Source of the DNA: Spirometra erinaceieuropaei
Lineage: Eukaryota > Platyhelminthes > Cestoda > Diphyllobothriidea > Diphyllobothriidae
Direction: 5' to 3'
Length of the DNA stretch: 64,000 nucleotides
Assembly: GCA_902702965.1 (NCBI GenBank)
Contig: CACRXP010000030.1
Coordinates: 1,773,769-1,837,768 of the forward strand
In this document: in pieces, positions 1-11,190 of the stretch
Layout of the letters: the number at the start of each line of letters is the position of its first letter
Position numbering within the stretch: the first letter of the stretch is position 1
The notes under the pieces: generated by a model
The model's database searches: none
Seen by the model: the letters and a program-made list of their open reading frames with translations, nothing else
Told to the model about the DNA's origin: nothing
Made by a program: the position numbers and the translations under genes

Positions 1-85
1 ACCCCAGACGATCCCACCTATTTAAATAAATATAGGCTACGCCAGCCCAGCTACAGTCAATCCCTACATACTGCACTGCAAGCAT

Positions 86-282
86 TGCCAATAGAAGCGA
101 AAAGACAAGTCCCAGGAAGCAATCGTGAGGAAGGAAACACGATTGCTGGAACAAGAGCTTTATTCGCCTGATGTTTCGGATCTCTGCTCGAACATATCGG
201 GCGAATAAAGCTCTTGTCCCAGCGATCGTGTCTCCTTCTTCAATACTGCTTCCTGGGAGTCATCTTTTCGTTTTTATTGGCA
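86..282. mobile_element. Short inverted-repeat hammerhead element, decayed
   Basis: The outer arms (about 86-150 and 218-282) are inverted copies that start with GCCAATAGAA and carry CCCAGGAAGC. The inner part holds, on the minus strand, CGAAAC and AGGCGAATAAAG as in the hammerhead elements at 10637 and 47173. The CTGATGA core has been lost at the centre, where the two arms join directly. Confidence 0.6.
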
Positions 283-3008
283 GTACCGCTAGCAGCCAAA
301 AGTTCAGACGCGCATGTTTAGTTCGGTCGTGTGGTGGATGACGCTGCTGTTAGGTGTTCAGCTCGTCAATTTCCCCCCCCCCCCACCGTTTCCTTATGCC
401 GCATGGAAAATGGAGTTCCTATACCAGAAGGCGTACGGGGCACGCTGTGTTGGGGGGGGGGGGGAGAGAAGTGACGTTCAAGAGCCGCTGCTGCGTCATG
501 CGACGGCACAGAATCGGCAAAACAAGCGTATTCAGGCTTTTATTCAATGCCTCACTGTCAGTATGGTAAAGCATGAAGTAGATAAGGTTCTTTATGGAAA
601 AAGCCCTTGTCGTGCTAGTATTTTCCCAACACTGTTCGCCGAAATCTGTGCAATATGTAAAAAGGAATCACCAACAACTATGCCCAGATAGAGATGCAAC
701 TGCTAGCTAACGTTTAGGTTAACGCACGTTCGATGCACCAATCCACCCGGTTGGAATTAGACGCCCTTTCCTGCATTTGTGCCAATACAAATGATCCGTC
801 CTATGCGTGGCTTATCCGAACTCTTGCCCTCAAGAAATTTTCGCCATTCGATTCGTTGGGTGGGCGCCAGCGCTGAGAGATATTTCCGGGAAAACAGATT
901 TGTCTCCTGTCCAACGAGTGCTGGTCCGCGACGTGACTCACGCATCCCACTAATTTATTGGAGAGGGAGGCGAAATTGGGGTCGATCCTTCTCCTTCTTC
1001 ACGACTGCGCTCCTTATCACGTCAGAGTCCCCTAATTTTTTCTGACTTCATACGTTTTTACAAACTTAATAACCCCTTCAATAATATCTAGCTGTTAAAG
1101 GGCGATCTTTCTATTCTATAGGGAGACTACAACGAGTCAACGTTGTTATCCTTTTTAAGTAATTTTTAGATAAAATACGTTGAAAAGTGATGCAACAAAC
1201 AGTCCTACGAGACAGAAGTTCAAGAAAAGTACCTACTTACGCACGCTGGAAATCTTGAGATTGCTATGTGCGGTATTGACGAGCCATCAAAAGACATGGG
1301 AAGACTACGCATCCCGAGCCGACATATGATCAAGTAAACTTATCTGCGCCTCAGGGCGGGCCTGAGCTTGCAAACCCACCTACCTGTACGTTACCGATCA
1401 GTATTTTGAAAGTAATTCGCACTGTCAATCGTCAGTTAGACGAACTCAGGGCTTAACGTGTCCTTGGCTGCGAATAGATGTGGTGGCTGATTTAGCAGAC
1501 GCAGTGTCAGGCCCAGTACCAACGCTAGACAGGGAAGTATGGGTCATCATTTGAGATCCCTGAACCACCACTTGGTGTTCATGCATTTCTGTCGATGGCG
1601 ACGGGCAGATTTATCCGATCCACTTGAACCTTATTGTCATCATGGTCACCGATCAACAGATATATTCTCGCCTCTTAAATGGAGTCATGCAGACGCATCA
1701 CATGATGGAGAGGCTTTGCATTGCGCTTTCGGAATACATAGCCCCCTAACTGCGAAAAATAGTAGCTGGCGAGTGTTGGTCTGAAAAGGTACAAGGATTA
1801 TTTGAAGCGGAACGCATTGAGATATGTCCCGAAATTTTACACCGTTTATCTTTTGTTGGCATTTAGGCGTTGCAGTTACGATCGTCTCAATTTTACTCGT
1901 AACCCTCAAGAGATCCATCGTCAAAATATTTTCCGACGACGAGTAAGTCCCCTTCTTCATCAGGCATTTTTTAACAACGGCATTTCCAACGTCGTGCTAA
2001 GCCTAATCCTCTGAATAGGACTAACCAGAGCTCTTACACAATAAGCTTATTATAATCCTAAGGATTTATTAGCTTACAGGTGCGTCCGTCAGTAAAGACG
2101 ATTTCGTCCTACTATGAGGATTAATGACTGAACATCACTATCGTATGTGCATGATTTACGTGATTACACACAGGAGCAGCTAAGGGTAGCGTCAACATTA
2201 ATTTTCTAAATAATGACTTAAAGTAAACGTTGACTTGCATTAAGGCCTATAATTGTTGCTTATATTATTCATAAATAAATCATCCCCCATATAACTCGTA
2301 AAACAACGAGATAGCTGAAGGATATACTTAAAGAGACTGCTATGAAACTTGAATATTTAAAATAAACAAGGACAACAGAATTTAATGGTACCAGTAAATT
2401 TCGCGACGGCTTCTCAACTGCAGCCTGTCGTTGCATAACACAAATAACAAGTGAGAATGGTACAGAGGTTTGAATTTCGACAGATAAAATCAATGTAAAA
2501 CAACAAGGTCAACGTATACTGCGCGTAGACTAATCAATAAAATGATATCTTCAAAATGCAACATAGGAAAGAAAATGTGGAAGTAAACATGCCGAGGGAT
2601 TTCGAAAATCAAAAGGGCCCAAGTCTACCAGGTCAAGCTGAGGTTGACCACGTGGTTTAACTGTTTTTATAGGTCGGGTTTCTCCCGCCGCATATAGGCA
2701 GCCTCCAAGTAGCACAATAACCGAGTAGTTCGTGCTCGAACTAATACTCCAAAAGAGGTTTTGGTGTCAACCAAATGGTCACTATCAAGGAGATGTTTTG
2801 TAATAGAAGATCGTGGAATCTTACTCTCCTACTTTAGAAGCCATTTAGGCAGGTCGTCTGGTCATAAGTGTCAGCTTCCGTGAAATGTCTTCATGTCTTC
2901 TAGTTAAACACATTGTCAGTTTTTTCGCCCATATACAGAAATTTGTTTAAAATAGACTAAAGCTACATTTGACTTATCTACTCAACACGAATATTTATGC
3001 TTTACTAG
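283..3008. other. Unassigned sequence left of copy 1 exons (probable intron)
   Basis: No coding block or clear repeat was recognised. There is a run of 12 C at 373-384 and a run of 13 G at 452-464. The preceding exons of MATE copy 1 (TM8-TM9) were looked for here without success. Confidence 0.5.
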
Positions 3009-3078
3009 AACGGTTGTTGGCATAGCCATCGAGGTGTTTCCGCTGACCGCCTTTTTCATCTTCTTCGACGCCCAAACA
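3009..3078 (+). CDS. MATE transporter copy 1, exon encoding TM10
   Basis: This is the leftmost recognisable exon of the first MATE (SLC47-type) gene, whose upstream part lies outside the window or was not found. The family exports organic cations and drugs in exchange for protons across membranes. The exon follows an AG at 3007-3008, starts with one base that completes a split codon, and ends at ACA before gtgagt. It reads a hydrophobic helix ending in FFIFFDAQT, which aligns with the TM10 segment just before the conserved GGVLRG motif. The Asp of FFDAQT sits where human MATE1 has the functional Glu389, as I recall that sequence; Asp is common there in other MATEs. The exon ends in phase 0 and joins cleanly to 6096. 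Confidence 0.82.
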
Positions 3079-3609
3079 GTGAGTCAACTGAGCCGTCATT
3101 TTTCATTTTTTATCATTTCGTACATCTGGGTCCGTATAGATAACTACTTTTAAAAGTATTGTGCGTTCGCAATCCCGAAGGCATTTTAAATGTCCCCATT
3201 CTCGGAGGAACGCCCGATCCTTAGGTATACGCAGAAAAGCGAAGATCCCTTTTCTACACGATGTCGTGACGACTTATAGCCCACGGTTTGTTGTGAATAT
3301 TTGACACTGCAAAGCAAATGAATGAATCCCACTAAAATGCTTACTCCTGGGCGTCCAGTGTGAACCAAAACTTTTAAACGAGTGGCTCACATCAACAGTC
3401 CCGATATTATTTGCGGAATAATAAGTAGATAATTTTGGTAGATGAAACGAAACCTAATCTCATACCAACTAATAAAGATTGACAGGTTGACTTCCCACTG
3501 GAAGCTATGAACTGTCTGCAACCAGACCAAGCAGAATGCTGATACCATGTATTAAAATATATTCGCACACGTATGAAGAAAAAGGTACCGGCAAATACAA
3601 ACAAAACTT

Positions 3610-3775
3610 GGATTGCTATTTCTGGTTTATTAACCATAGTCACCTAGACTTACGTAATCTCAGATTTGTAGGACCTGAGATACGCACCGGCGTTCTTTGG
3701 TCATTGAGTGTTTTACATGTCCAACGCTCTGCCACTGGACCACGGATCCGCTTTCCCATCGGTAACGATCGGAAA
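3610..3775 (-). mobile_element. Degenerate tRNA-derived SINE
   Basis: On the minus strand a tRNA-like head (GTGGTCCAGTGGCAGAGCG near 3735) is followed by a body containing the reverse of ctggtttattaacc, a phrase shared with the SINE copies at 10011, 54314 and 54590. Confidence 0.4.
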
Positions 3776-4407
3776 TATTAATCGTGATGGGAGGGTGTTC
3801 AACGACCACCCCCAGGAGTCAAAGTCGTCCATTTAAACGATCTATTATCTAATTTTCTGGCAAATTAGAATACCCTTATTTGGGAAAATTCCTAAACTGA
3901 TTGTTTATTTCGACGAAATGTGCGATGTCGAGTATCCACTTAATAACTCCTTTACTTGATATATCTACAGGAATTGAATAGGTCCTAAAATATGCAAATC
4001 AGGTTATTAGCTAGGTGCTAACAGCTTTGAAACGCATTTCGTTTTCTTACTTACGAAATCGCACTGAACGAACCTTACTGACAGTAGGAATCCACTGCCA
4101 ATGTAATGGTTAACACTGTCGCCGCATCAGTCGGCCAATTTCTTCATGCTAGAAGGACCTTATTGCCATTTTGATGGAGAAATTGAGGGTGTTCTGGTAA
4201 ACTGTAGGTTAAGCGACGTCTGTTACAGGGAGTCATCTAGATGAACGTTTAGTAAGCCCGGGGACCTCGCGCATAGTGCCTCACAGGCCTCGCATATTCC
4301 TCGGTCGTTTGATGATTATTGGAAGTTAGGAGAGTACACAAATGTGATTCGGAGTGCACAGCTCTCGCAACGAAAGTGCAGGCTATTTACGCACTGTGAC
4401 TGACATA

Positions 4408-5168
4408 CAGTAGGTGGGCTAACTCCTGAAATGTTAACTGAAATTCCGAAATGCGTTTTCGTTTCGAAAAGATTAATTAAGTAGGGTTTTAAAACTAGTC
4501 AGCCTGCAATATAATTCTATAATATTTTAGGTACCTCAGGATGCCGGCTTTCGAACAAACTTTTCTTCCGGCCGCATGCAAAAACTACACTCTGTAAAAA
4601 ATGACTGCTTAAGTAGCATGAATTTTTCTCATTGATTTTCGATGCCCCTAAAAGTCCAATAATATTTCATAAAAAACATGCCTAAAATATTCATTCTTTT
4701 GCTCATTCGGGAGATAATTGCATCTTCTAAATTTATACTCGAAGAAAGGATATTATTTGGTTCTAAAAAATTCTCTAATTGTGAGATTTTTTAATACCGT
4801 AAAATGGCCGTTCATAAATGTGGCTTGTCAAGTTAACAATATGGAGCAGATTCACTGCTTAATTTTATGAACCCTATATGGTCCCCCTATAATACCGTAG
4901 GGAAAAGTGTGGTTTTCTGTGCATGGAAAATACATGGCTTGTAGTTTGGAGACCATGAATCCAAGTGTAACGCTAGAGCGGTTTCAATATTATTCGGGAA
5001 TCAGAAAAGCTTTTAAAAACCGAATTATACCGTTCCTCCGAGCATAAAAGTGGAAGAAGACCTAATTATCTACCGAATGAGCAAAAGAATGAATATTTCT
5101 TGCATTTTTTTCATGAAATATAATTGGACTCTTAGGGGCATCGAAAATGAATGAGAAGAATTCATGTT
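4408..5168. mobile_element. Foldback element FB1-a, right arm truncated
   Basis: The element starts CAGTAGGTGGGCTAACTC after a TA at 4406-4407. The left arm runs to the middle near 4790. The right arm mirrors it back to GTAGCATGAAT but lacks the outer 200 bp or so. A direct repeat of about 55 bp (4352-4405 and 5178-5234, both with GTGCACAGCTCTC) flanks it. Confidence 0.8.
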
Positions 5169-5333
5169 ACATAACGTGGAGTGCACAGCTCTCACAATAA
5201 ATGTGTAAGCTATTTACTCACAGTAGCTGACGTAGCTAGTGATTTCGTCTGTTTACGTCGCATACACGACCTGTCCCCAAAAACACACAAATAGGAACGG
5301 ACGGTATGCAGCTCACGTGGGAGAGTGACAGAA

Positions 5334-5520
5334 GTCACATTGTGAAGGAGCCGTTACAGCCTGACTCTCATTCCACCGTTCGGCCACTCCGCACAAACAC
5401 TCACTGCGGGATCTGGGCTCCATCGGCGGTTGGCAACCTTCCAAACCAAAACGCTTAGGGCACTGTGATAGTCTCAGACTCCGATAAAAAGTGCAGCAGA
5501 GGAGCAGCATGGAGAAGGAG
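5334..5520. repeat. Dispersed repeat shared with 30548-30690
   Basis: Both stretches contain GGAGCC.TT.CAGCCTGACTCTCA, then GTTGGCAACCTTCCAA, then a GATAG...CA.ACTC/CATC tail. At 30548 the repeat directly follows an R1 copy. The class is unknown. Confidence 0.5.
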
Positions 5521-6095
5521 CCCTGTTTTACTCCTAAGATCGTGTTAACCTACATTTCATTTACAGCTGTCTGACAGAGGTCCCTACATTGGGAAATTCC
5601 ATAGACAGTATTTCGCAGAATTTCGTGAATGTAGTTTGTTATCTCCCTGGAGTGCAGCAGAACAGTTGCTTAGCCTGATGTGAACAAAATGCCTAAAACT
5701 TGTTACACACATGTTTGATGACTACATTAATGAAGTGACTTTGCAACGCAAGCGGCCTTTGTTTTGGTACTTAAATAATGCAAGTAGTTATTTCGCTATA
5801 GTTGAATTAAATAAGCTTTTTGAAAACGTTTCGTTAACTGGCATCAGTCTTCTAGTTGACAGTAAAATCATGTCCTGTGTAACTTTCACAACTGTCGAGA
5901 GATGTTTTTTAACTTTGCGTTTTGCGCCAGCACTTTATTGTTTCGCTAAAACGCAAACGTTTTTTTGTAAATACACCTGCACGAATCCGAAAGCTCAGGA
6001 CAGTAAACAAAATGTTCCGGAGTTTGAGCCCTCTCCATCTTCACACCTTTTCTCGTCATTCGGCAAATATATATCTTCCATTTTACGCCATCTAG
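5521..6095. other. Intron remainder, nothing recognised
   Basis: A long open frame (5711-6232) crosses this stretch but is out of frame with the MATE exon it overlaps and resembles no protein I know. I treat it as chance. Confidence 0.5.
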
Positions 6096-6228
6096 GGTGT
6101 GCTCGGTGGCGTTCTTCGTGGAGCTGGCATGCAAAGGATCGGGGCCATCACAGTGCTCCTAGCCTTTTACCTCATTGGGGGTCCAATTGGAATAGGCCTT
6201 CTGATGGCAACTTCCCTCAGAGTTTTAG
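6096..6228 (+). CDS. MATE transporter copy 1, exon with GVLRGAG motif and TM11
   Basis: The exon begins after ccatctag and reads GVLGGVLRGAGMQRIGAI, the most recognisable signature of eukaryotic MATE C-lobes. It continues through a membrane helix with IGGPIGIGLLMATSLRVLG. The donor is G|gtaagc at 6229. It starts in phase 0 and leaves one base (G), which pairs with the two-base start of the next exon. The intron on the left is 3.0 kb and the one on the right 8.5 kb; both are full of mobile elements. There are no internal stops in 44 codons. Confidence 0.95.
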
Positions 6229-6716
6229 GTAAGCTATTGAGTTCCTTCGGGAATTAACATGGCTAGTATAATGCAGAACGGTAGTCTTTAACGTAGTTAA
6301 CCTTTTTGATAACATTCTGTATGACGTTTTACCCTAAAACTCGAATTATTCGTTTTCCTAAACCGAACATGTTAAGAAGTTGACAAAATATCGGTCACTT
6401 GAAAATCAGCGTAAACTTCTTGTGATTGGAAGACGAGGTGGCGAGCATACGTAGCTTTAGCTAAATTTTCGTCGGGCCAGTACAATTATATGGGAAGGGG
6501 GTAGAAGTAAAAACACGTCAGTGACAAGATAAATCGATTAAAGTTCGCCTTAAAACACAGGCTGGGTGTGGGAATGTGGGGGGGGGGGTAATAGCAATCA
6601 ACGTCAGGGGCGGGGTGAGAGCGGATGGGCGAGGGAGAGTTGTCGCGTTAGTCGATCTTGGACCACCGTAGGCGCGGAGCCTGAACGTGGTGCTTCTGTG
6701 CGCACCAGATTTGTTT

Positions 6717-7400
6717 TCAAAACCTGATGGCGGCCGCTTCTGCTGTTGCTAACAGGCGCTGTCTCAGTGGTTTAGGAGAGCTCGATGGAGCCTTATAGAT
6801 CACACGAAACGCTTCATTGGGGTCTACATGATGTTCGGAATCGACAACATGCGCGAGAATGGCGCTACGTATGCTCCTAGTTTCGCTTTTTCCCAACCAT
6901 GCCGGGAGGTATTGCCGTATTCTCTTGGATAAGCGCCGACTCGTGCGACCAATATAACCTGCTCCACAGGAGCAAGCGAAGGAATAGATGCACATTGAAG
7001 TGGTCTGGGGTGGCAACTTATCCTTACCTTCTCCGCGTAAAATAGGGTTAGTAGAGAAGGATACTTGAATCCTTGCCACTGGGAGGGTTCGCGAAACAGC
7101 TTGATCAAGGCGTCTCTTTAGGAGTTCATTTGCAGCGTCCCCTTGAAAAGGGACTTTAAGGAACAGAGTTTTCTTTTCGGCCGTCGGTGTGGCGGGTTTT
7201 CCGGTCGTTCGGTCATATTCTTTGCAATAAACCTGTCCGGGTACCAGTTTTCACGAAGAAAGTCCTGGACTTTTCCATAATTTTGCTATGATTGACATGC
7301 TGGAAATACTTCAGAAGGTGTTGTCTCCTTCTTGCAGAATCTCCATCAACAAATAACTGAAGCCTCTTATTGTCACAACATTGGCATCAGGGGATTAGGA
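6717..7400 (-). mobile_element. Penelope-like element fragment PLE-1 with GIY-YIG endonuclease
   Basis: On the minus strand, the part nearest 7300-7180 reads LRENWYPDRFI, a linker between reverse transcriptase and endonuclease typical of PLEs. After a frame break near 7150 the frame 7079-6717 reads CIYSFACSCGAGYIGRTSRR and ends LLATAEAAAIRF. The Cys pair and GAGYIGRT are the GIY-YIG core of PLE endonucleases, which nick DNA for target-primed reverse transcription. The frameshift and the missing reverse transcriptase mean it is dead. It lies antisense in the second intron of MATE copy 1. Confidence 0.88.
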
Positions 7401-8219
7401 GTTAGCTCTGAAAATCAATTCTTCCATACTTTTTAGAAATGCTTCGCTTTATGTACTAATAGAAAACGTTCACCCGAGAAAATTCAACATCGAAATTTTG
7501 CTTTAGGTTATTTTTAACGGAGATAACAAGTGGCCTAGTTTTACTAGTGGGTTAGCAGCAGCTGCAAGAGGAGAGGACTCCTTTCTCCAAACAACAGTAA
7601 CGGCAAACCGCACGTCTGTAAGATAGATGTAGGGTCTCGGGAGAAAGAGAAATAAGGTTCAGTTGTTAGCAACCATTAACAGCACGAGCACATTTTCCCA
7701 AAAAGGACGATTTATTTTCTACACTTGTCCTCTTCCATTTTAAAGTGACTGTTGTTAAGATGCTGGCCGTCATACCAGTGTTACAACACTCTGATTCGCC
7801 ACAGATCAAAGTGTTGCGACATAAAAGATTTACGGCTATAGAATTAAGTTGTCATGTTTCCTTAATTTTCCTTTTGTCCGTTGCTTTTTGTGTTGAGTGC
7901 CTTAGTCTTCTCGATAACAATCGGGAGATGGAACCCAAAAAATCCGTCACCTAGAAATAATACCTTTAACAGCGGACTCAAACACCTTCAGGCTATATCA
8001 GCGGTTGCAGGCCTAATTTCACGCACTACTTGGACTTTCCCCGGCCGCCTAACATGGGCTGGCCGAACGAACATCGCAGGAGGTTACATGGACGATGGTC
8101 GCTGTTACCCAACTTTCCCCATCGTTACACACGTACACCTGAATAAACGACATACATTCGCATTATGGCAGTTTATTACAAAACAAAATCACTTTTAAAT
8201 AGGATAAGTCTGCACAACA
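7401..8219. other. Intron sequence, nothing recognised
   Basis: Two chance frames near 7745-8198 have no recognisable product. No repeat shared with the rest of the window was seen. Confidence 0.4.
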
Positions 8220-8650
8220 TGTGACAGCAACAGTTCCCAGGCATCTGTCAAAGACATGACATTGAGGCCAAACCAAAGACGATACTGTACTTCGTCGATG
8301 TGAGCCCACACGGCTCGATCACATACAGGGCCTACCTCGTGGAGTTTCTTTTTCAGTCTACTTCAGTATGCCTCAATGGCATTGGTGTGCCGTCGGGTGG
8401 TAGGGTCCTTGAAGTTCTTTGAGTGGTTAACAGAGGAATGTAGATAACCTTCTGAGGGAAGACGATTATACGCCTTCCACTCGTCCGTTACCACTATACT
8501 GCCTTTGGCGACCTACTTTGTAATAACGGAACGGAGAGCGGGCCAACTTCGATCATTCACCTGTTCAAATAAGGCTTTCCGTCGGCTAGTATCATGCATC
8601 CCGACCAGCCACCATTCATAAAACCCCTATTGCCACCTGTCCCGTAAGAC
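8220..8650 (-). pseudogene. Merlin/ISXO2-like DDE transposase relic
   Basis: Read on the minus strand from about 8645, one frame gives GFYEWWLVGMHD, then VVTDEWKAYNRLPSEGY, then VNHSKNFKDP and HTNAIEAY, then RLKKKLHEVG. This order (DEWxAYxxL, then VNHSxxFxDPxTxxHTNxIEAxWxxxK) is the catalytic half of ISXO2-like transposases, which in animals belong to the Merlin superfamily. The second and third catalytic acids are visible at DEW and NAIE. Two in-frame stops break it: TAG at 8513-8515 and TGA at 8363-8365, where the conserved Trp should be. The N-terminal part is missing. Confidence 0.85.
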
Positions 8651-8702
8651 AGGCTGTTTTGGTACTACTTTTACCTAACTCTATGTTAAATGCACCATAA
8701 AT

Positions 8703-8787
8703 AATAGTAGTAGTTGTTGTTGATGTTGTTGTTGTTGTCCGCCCGTAGTAGTGGTGTTTGTAGTGGTAGTAGTAGTAGTAGTAGTTC
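8703..8787. repeat. Microsatellite (TAG/TTG)n
   Basis: Mixed runs of TAGTAG and TTGTTG are interrupted twice by CGCCCGTA. The phrase CGTAAG.CAGGCTG occurs on both sides, at about 8644 and 8791. Confidence 0.85.
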
Positions 8788-8799
8788 GCCCGTAAGGCA

Positions 8800-10010
8800 G
8801 GCTGACTGGAAAATAAGTAGTCCTAAATGTTTCGACACTGTATTTCCGACCATAATAGATTAGATGTCTGGAAATTTTAATATTTTAAACCCTTCAGTTT
8901 GCCCGCCTGAAAGGCTACTCGAAGTCTAGGACCTAGGCAAACTGGGGTTAGGAATACGAGGTCGGTGTTTTCATGTAAAAAAGTGCGCAGCTCGTTAAAC
9001 CGAGATTAAACATAATAAAAAACATTAACCATGTTTCCTGATAGTATCTTTGAGAATCAGTACTCCAGCACTAAACACTTTACTTGGCATTGTGAGCTAC
9101 CGATCCCTTGCTCAGTTCTAAAAAAACTACAATGTCTGAAGTCGCCGCTTACTACCAACCGTCACTAACGGGTCCACGTTCCGTTTGCATTAGTACCGGA
9201 AAGACAGCCATCGGCAGTCACTGTCTGGACTCACAGGGCAGCCTGATGAATCAAACAGATAAGCCAAAAGACAAAGATTATATAAGGCGGTACATACTTT
9301 AGTACTTCTATTTTGTTGGTGCGTAGGAGCTGAGTAAAGGTCACTGCGTCTACGTGCGCCTGTGTTCTACTACTCCTCAGTCGGGTGAATTTGTTATTTC
9401 ATTGTTGTTGCCAGAAAAGACCGACGAGCACACAGTCGGTGGAGACAGGGGGGTGAAAGAATTGAAGGTTACTTAGGTCTCATTGATGATGGAATAGCAA
9501 AAGAGTAGAATTAAAATTTGAGCAGTACTTGAAATGTAGGACTTTTGTGAAAATTCTGCTTTCGGGGATCCATAAACGGAAACAGACTTCGAGGTTCTGC
9601 CCGTTGAGTCTGGAGAAAAGAAGTCATTATAAACTACCACGAGAGGACAACAGCTCTTCTCATCAACGAACAGTCCTAAAAATAGTCCCCAGTCCACAGC
9701 AGATCAAGGCACTGTTCCTTTTTCTAAGCTGGCTTTACCTTTAAAGTTTTTAGGTCGGTGCCTGGCGCAACATCTAAAATACTCTGTACATACCTAAGAG
9801 CTCCAGTATGCCGGAAGTGCCCATAGGCCAGTCAATGTGCTCAGACGCAGTTTTCGTTGCTGCATGTTTCGGTGGATGACCCGAAAATATAGATTCTTTC
9901 AGGACTTCTGGAAGGCCATAATAAATACGCCCTCTCCGTTTGTGGCTGAACTCCAGGGATGAAATTTCTCACCCAGGAGATTTATAATGTGGTGGTAGGG
10001 GGCGCTCACC
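8800..10010. other. Intron sequence, nothing recognised
   Basis: Overlapping chance frames near 9473-9744 on both strands match nothing I know. No splice-consistent exon was seen. Confidence 0.4.
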
Positions 10011-10275
10011 GATCGTTCATACGGAGCTCACTCGTTCCGTTGTGACTTACGGACTCTCTCTCTCTCGGGTCCAACCAGCAGCCGCACAGCGGCGCATGAG
10101 ATAGGCAGTATGTTATTACCGACAAAGACAAGGGAGACTGGAATGGCCATTTCTGGCTTAAAAGCCGTCGTCAGCCAATCATAACCAATCCGGAAGTGTG
10201 GAACACCCGGGACTCAAACTCGTGACCTGTTAGTTAGAAGCCCACGCCTCTAACCACTGGGCCACGAGCCCCTTG
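10011..10275 (-). mobile_element. tRNA-derived SINE (tRNA-Arg-like head)
   Basis: On the minus strand the head carries an A box (TGGCCCAGTGGTTAGAGGC), GGGCTTCTAACTAACAGGTC over the anticodon region and a B box (ACGAGTTTGAGTCCC). The body shows AGAAATGGCCATTCCAGTC and ends near CGGTGAGCGCC. The TTCTAAC loop suggests tRNA-Arg(TCT) ancestry. The body is shared with 13949-14215, 14245-14386 and 54314-54777. Confidence 0.8.
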
Positions 10276-10636
10276 CCCGTTATAATATCGCTCAAGGTGA
10301 GGCCGCTCAGTGTATCCATCTGGCCTGAATGGGTCTGCAAATTTAAACACGAACTTGAGAATCCCTCAAGAATAGGCCTCTCAATAAAATATCTACATCT
10401 CACCAGCGAATTTTCTCCAGATTTAATGGTTTTACGCATTGGTCCCGAAAGGATAAAATGGGTTACCTTGAATTGCCTCAGGCTTGTATCCTGTGCTTAT
10501 AATGCGTTCCTTATAATAGAAAGGGGCATGCTGCTTAATTTACTCAAAGTGGTTGACAAGATCTTCACAGGAGCTGGCAAGAGATAACCATGATTATCGT
10601 GAGGATGGAGGCCCGATCGCTGGGACAAAAACTTTA

Positions 10637-10684
10637 TTCGCCTGACGTTTCGGATTCCTTCTCGAACCCATCATCAGAGGCAAA
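10637..10684 (-). ncRNA. Type I hammerhead ribozyme, intact core
   Basis: On the minus strand: stem I 5' strand TTTGCCT (10684-10678), CTGATGA (10677-10671), a stem II hairpin of six pairs with loop GAGAAG, GAAAC (10651-10647), GTC (10646-10644), and stem I 3' strand AGGCGAA (10643-10637). Stem I has seven pairs including one G-T. All conserved core residues are present. Stem III is only AC facing GT with no loop, so activity would probably need pairing of two copies. Predicted cleavage is after GTC. Confidence 0.88.
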
Positions 10685-11031
10685 AGCAGACACGGGTGGT
10701 TTACGCACATTGGGCTGAAATATTTAACCCAATATTTAACCGCAACCGTAACCCGAATAATTAGCCACGCGGGAGCGCACAAGTGAACACTCTTCCCAAC
10801 TCCAGGGTCGGTGGGTCAGATGGTCGAGCAATCATCACACCAACATCCAACGCACGTGATGAAATTGCATCAATTAACGATGCGAATGTCGGCCATCAAA
10901 CAATTAGCACACCAAGTGCAAAGATCCCTGATGAAGGGGGGAGCCGTGAATGTTCATAGGTATGGGATAGCATGGCGACTGCATCCTATAAATACTGTAG
11001 CCCCTTTGTGCATGAACCACCCATCTCTGCT

Positions 11032-11083
11032 TTTGCCTTTGATAATGGGTTCGAGCAGGAATCCGAGAAGTCAGGCGAATAAG
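11032..11083 (+). ncRNA. Decayed hammerhead ribozyme
   Basis: Same architecture as 10637 on the opposite strand. CTGATGA has become TTGATAA (11039-11045) and GAAAC has become GAGAA, so the core is broken and cleavage is not expected. Stem I (TTTGCCT and AGGCGAA) is still complementary. Confidence 0.75.
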
Positions 11084-11190
11084 GCTCTTGTCCCAGCGAT
11101 CGCGTCTCCTTCTTCACGACTGTTTCCTGGGACTCGGCTTTTATTTAACACGACTGTCCTTCACCGACGTCCTGACTATACGAAGACGTA

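Larger units (their letters stand above)
10597..11150. mobile_element. Inverted hammerhead element
   Basis: Inverted arms (10597-10720 and about 10995-11150), each with CCCAGCGATCG and GCGAATAA, enclose about 280 bp of unrelated sequence. The left arm holds a ribozyme in good condition on the minus strand; the right arm holds a decayed one on the plus strand. No coding capacity is visible, so this would be a non-autonomous product of a Penelope-like element. Confidence 0.75.

Noticed and set aside
5711..6232. 173-codon open frame on the + strand
   Set aside because: It overlaps the MATE exon at 6096 in a different frame and has no recognisable similarity; only the MATE frame is conserved.
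10185..10275. Functional tRNA gene
   Set aside because: The tRNA-like head is followed by a body repeated at several other sites, and the acceptor arm does not close; it is a SINE.
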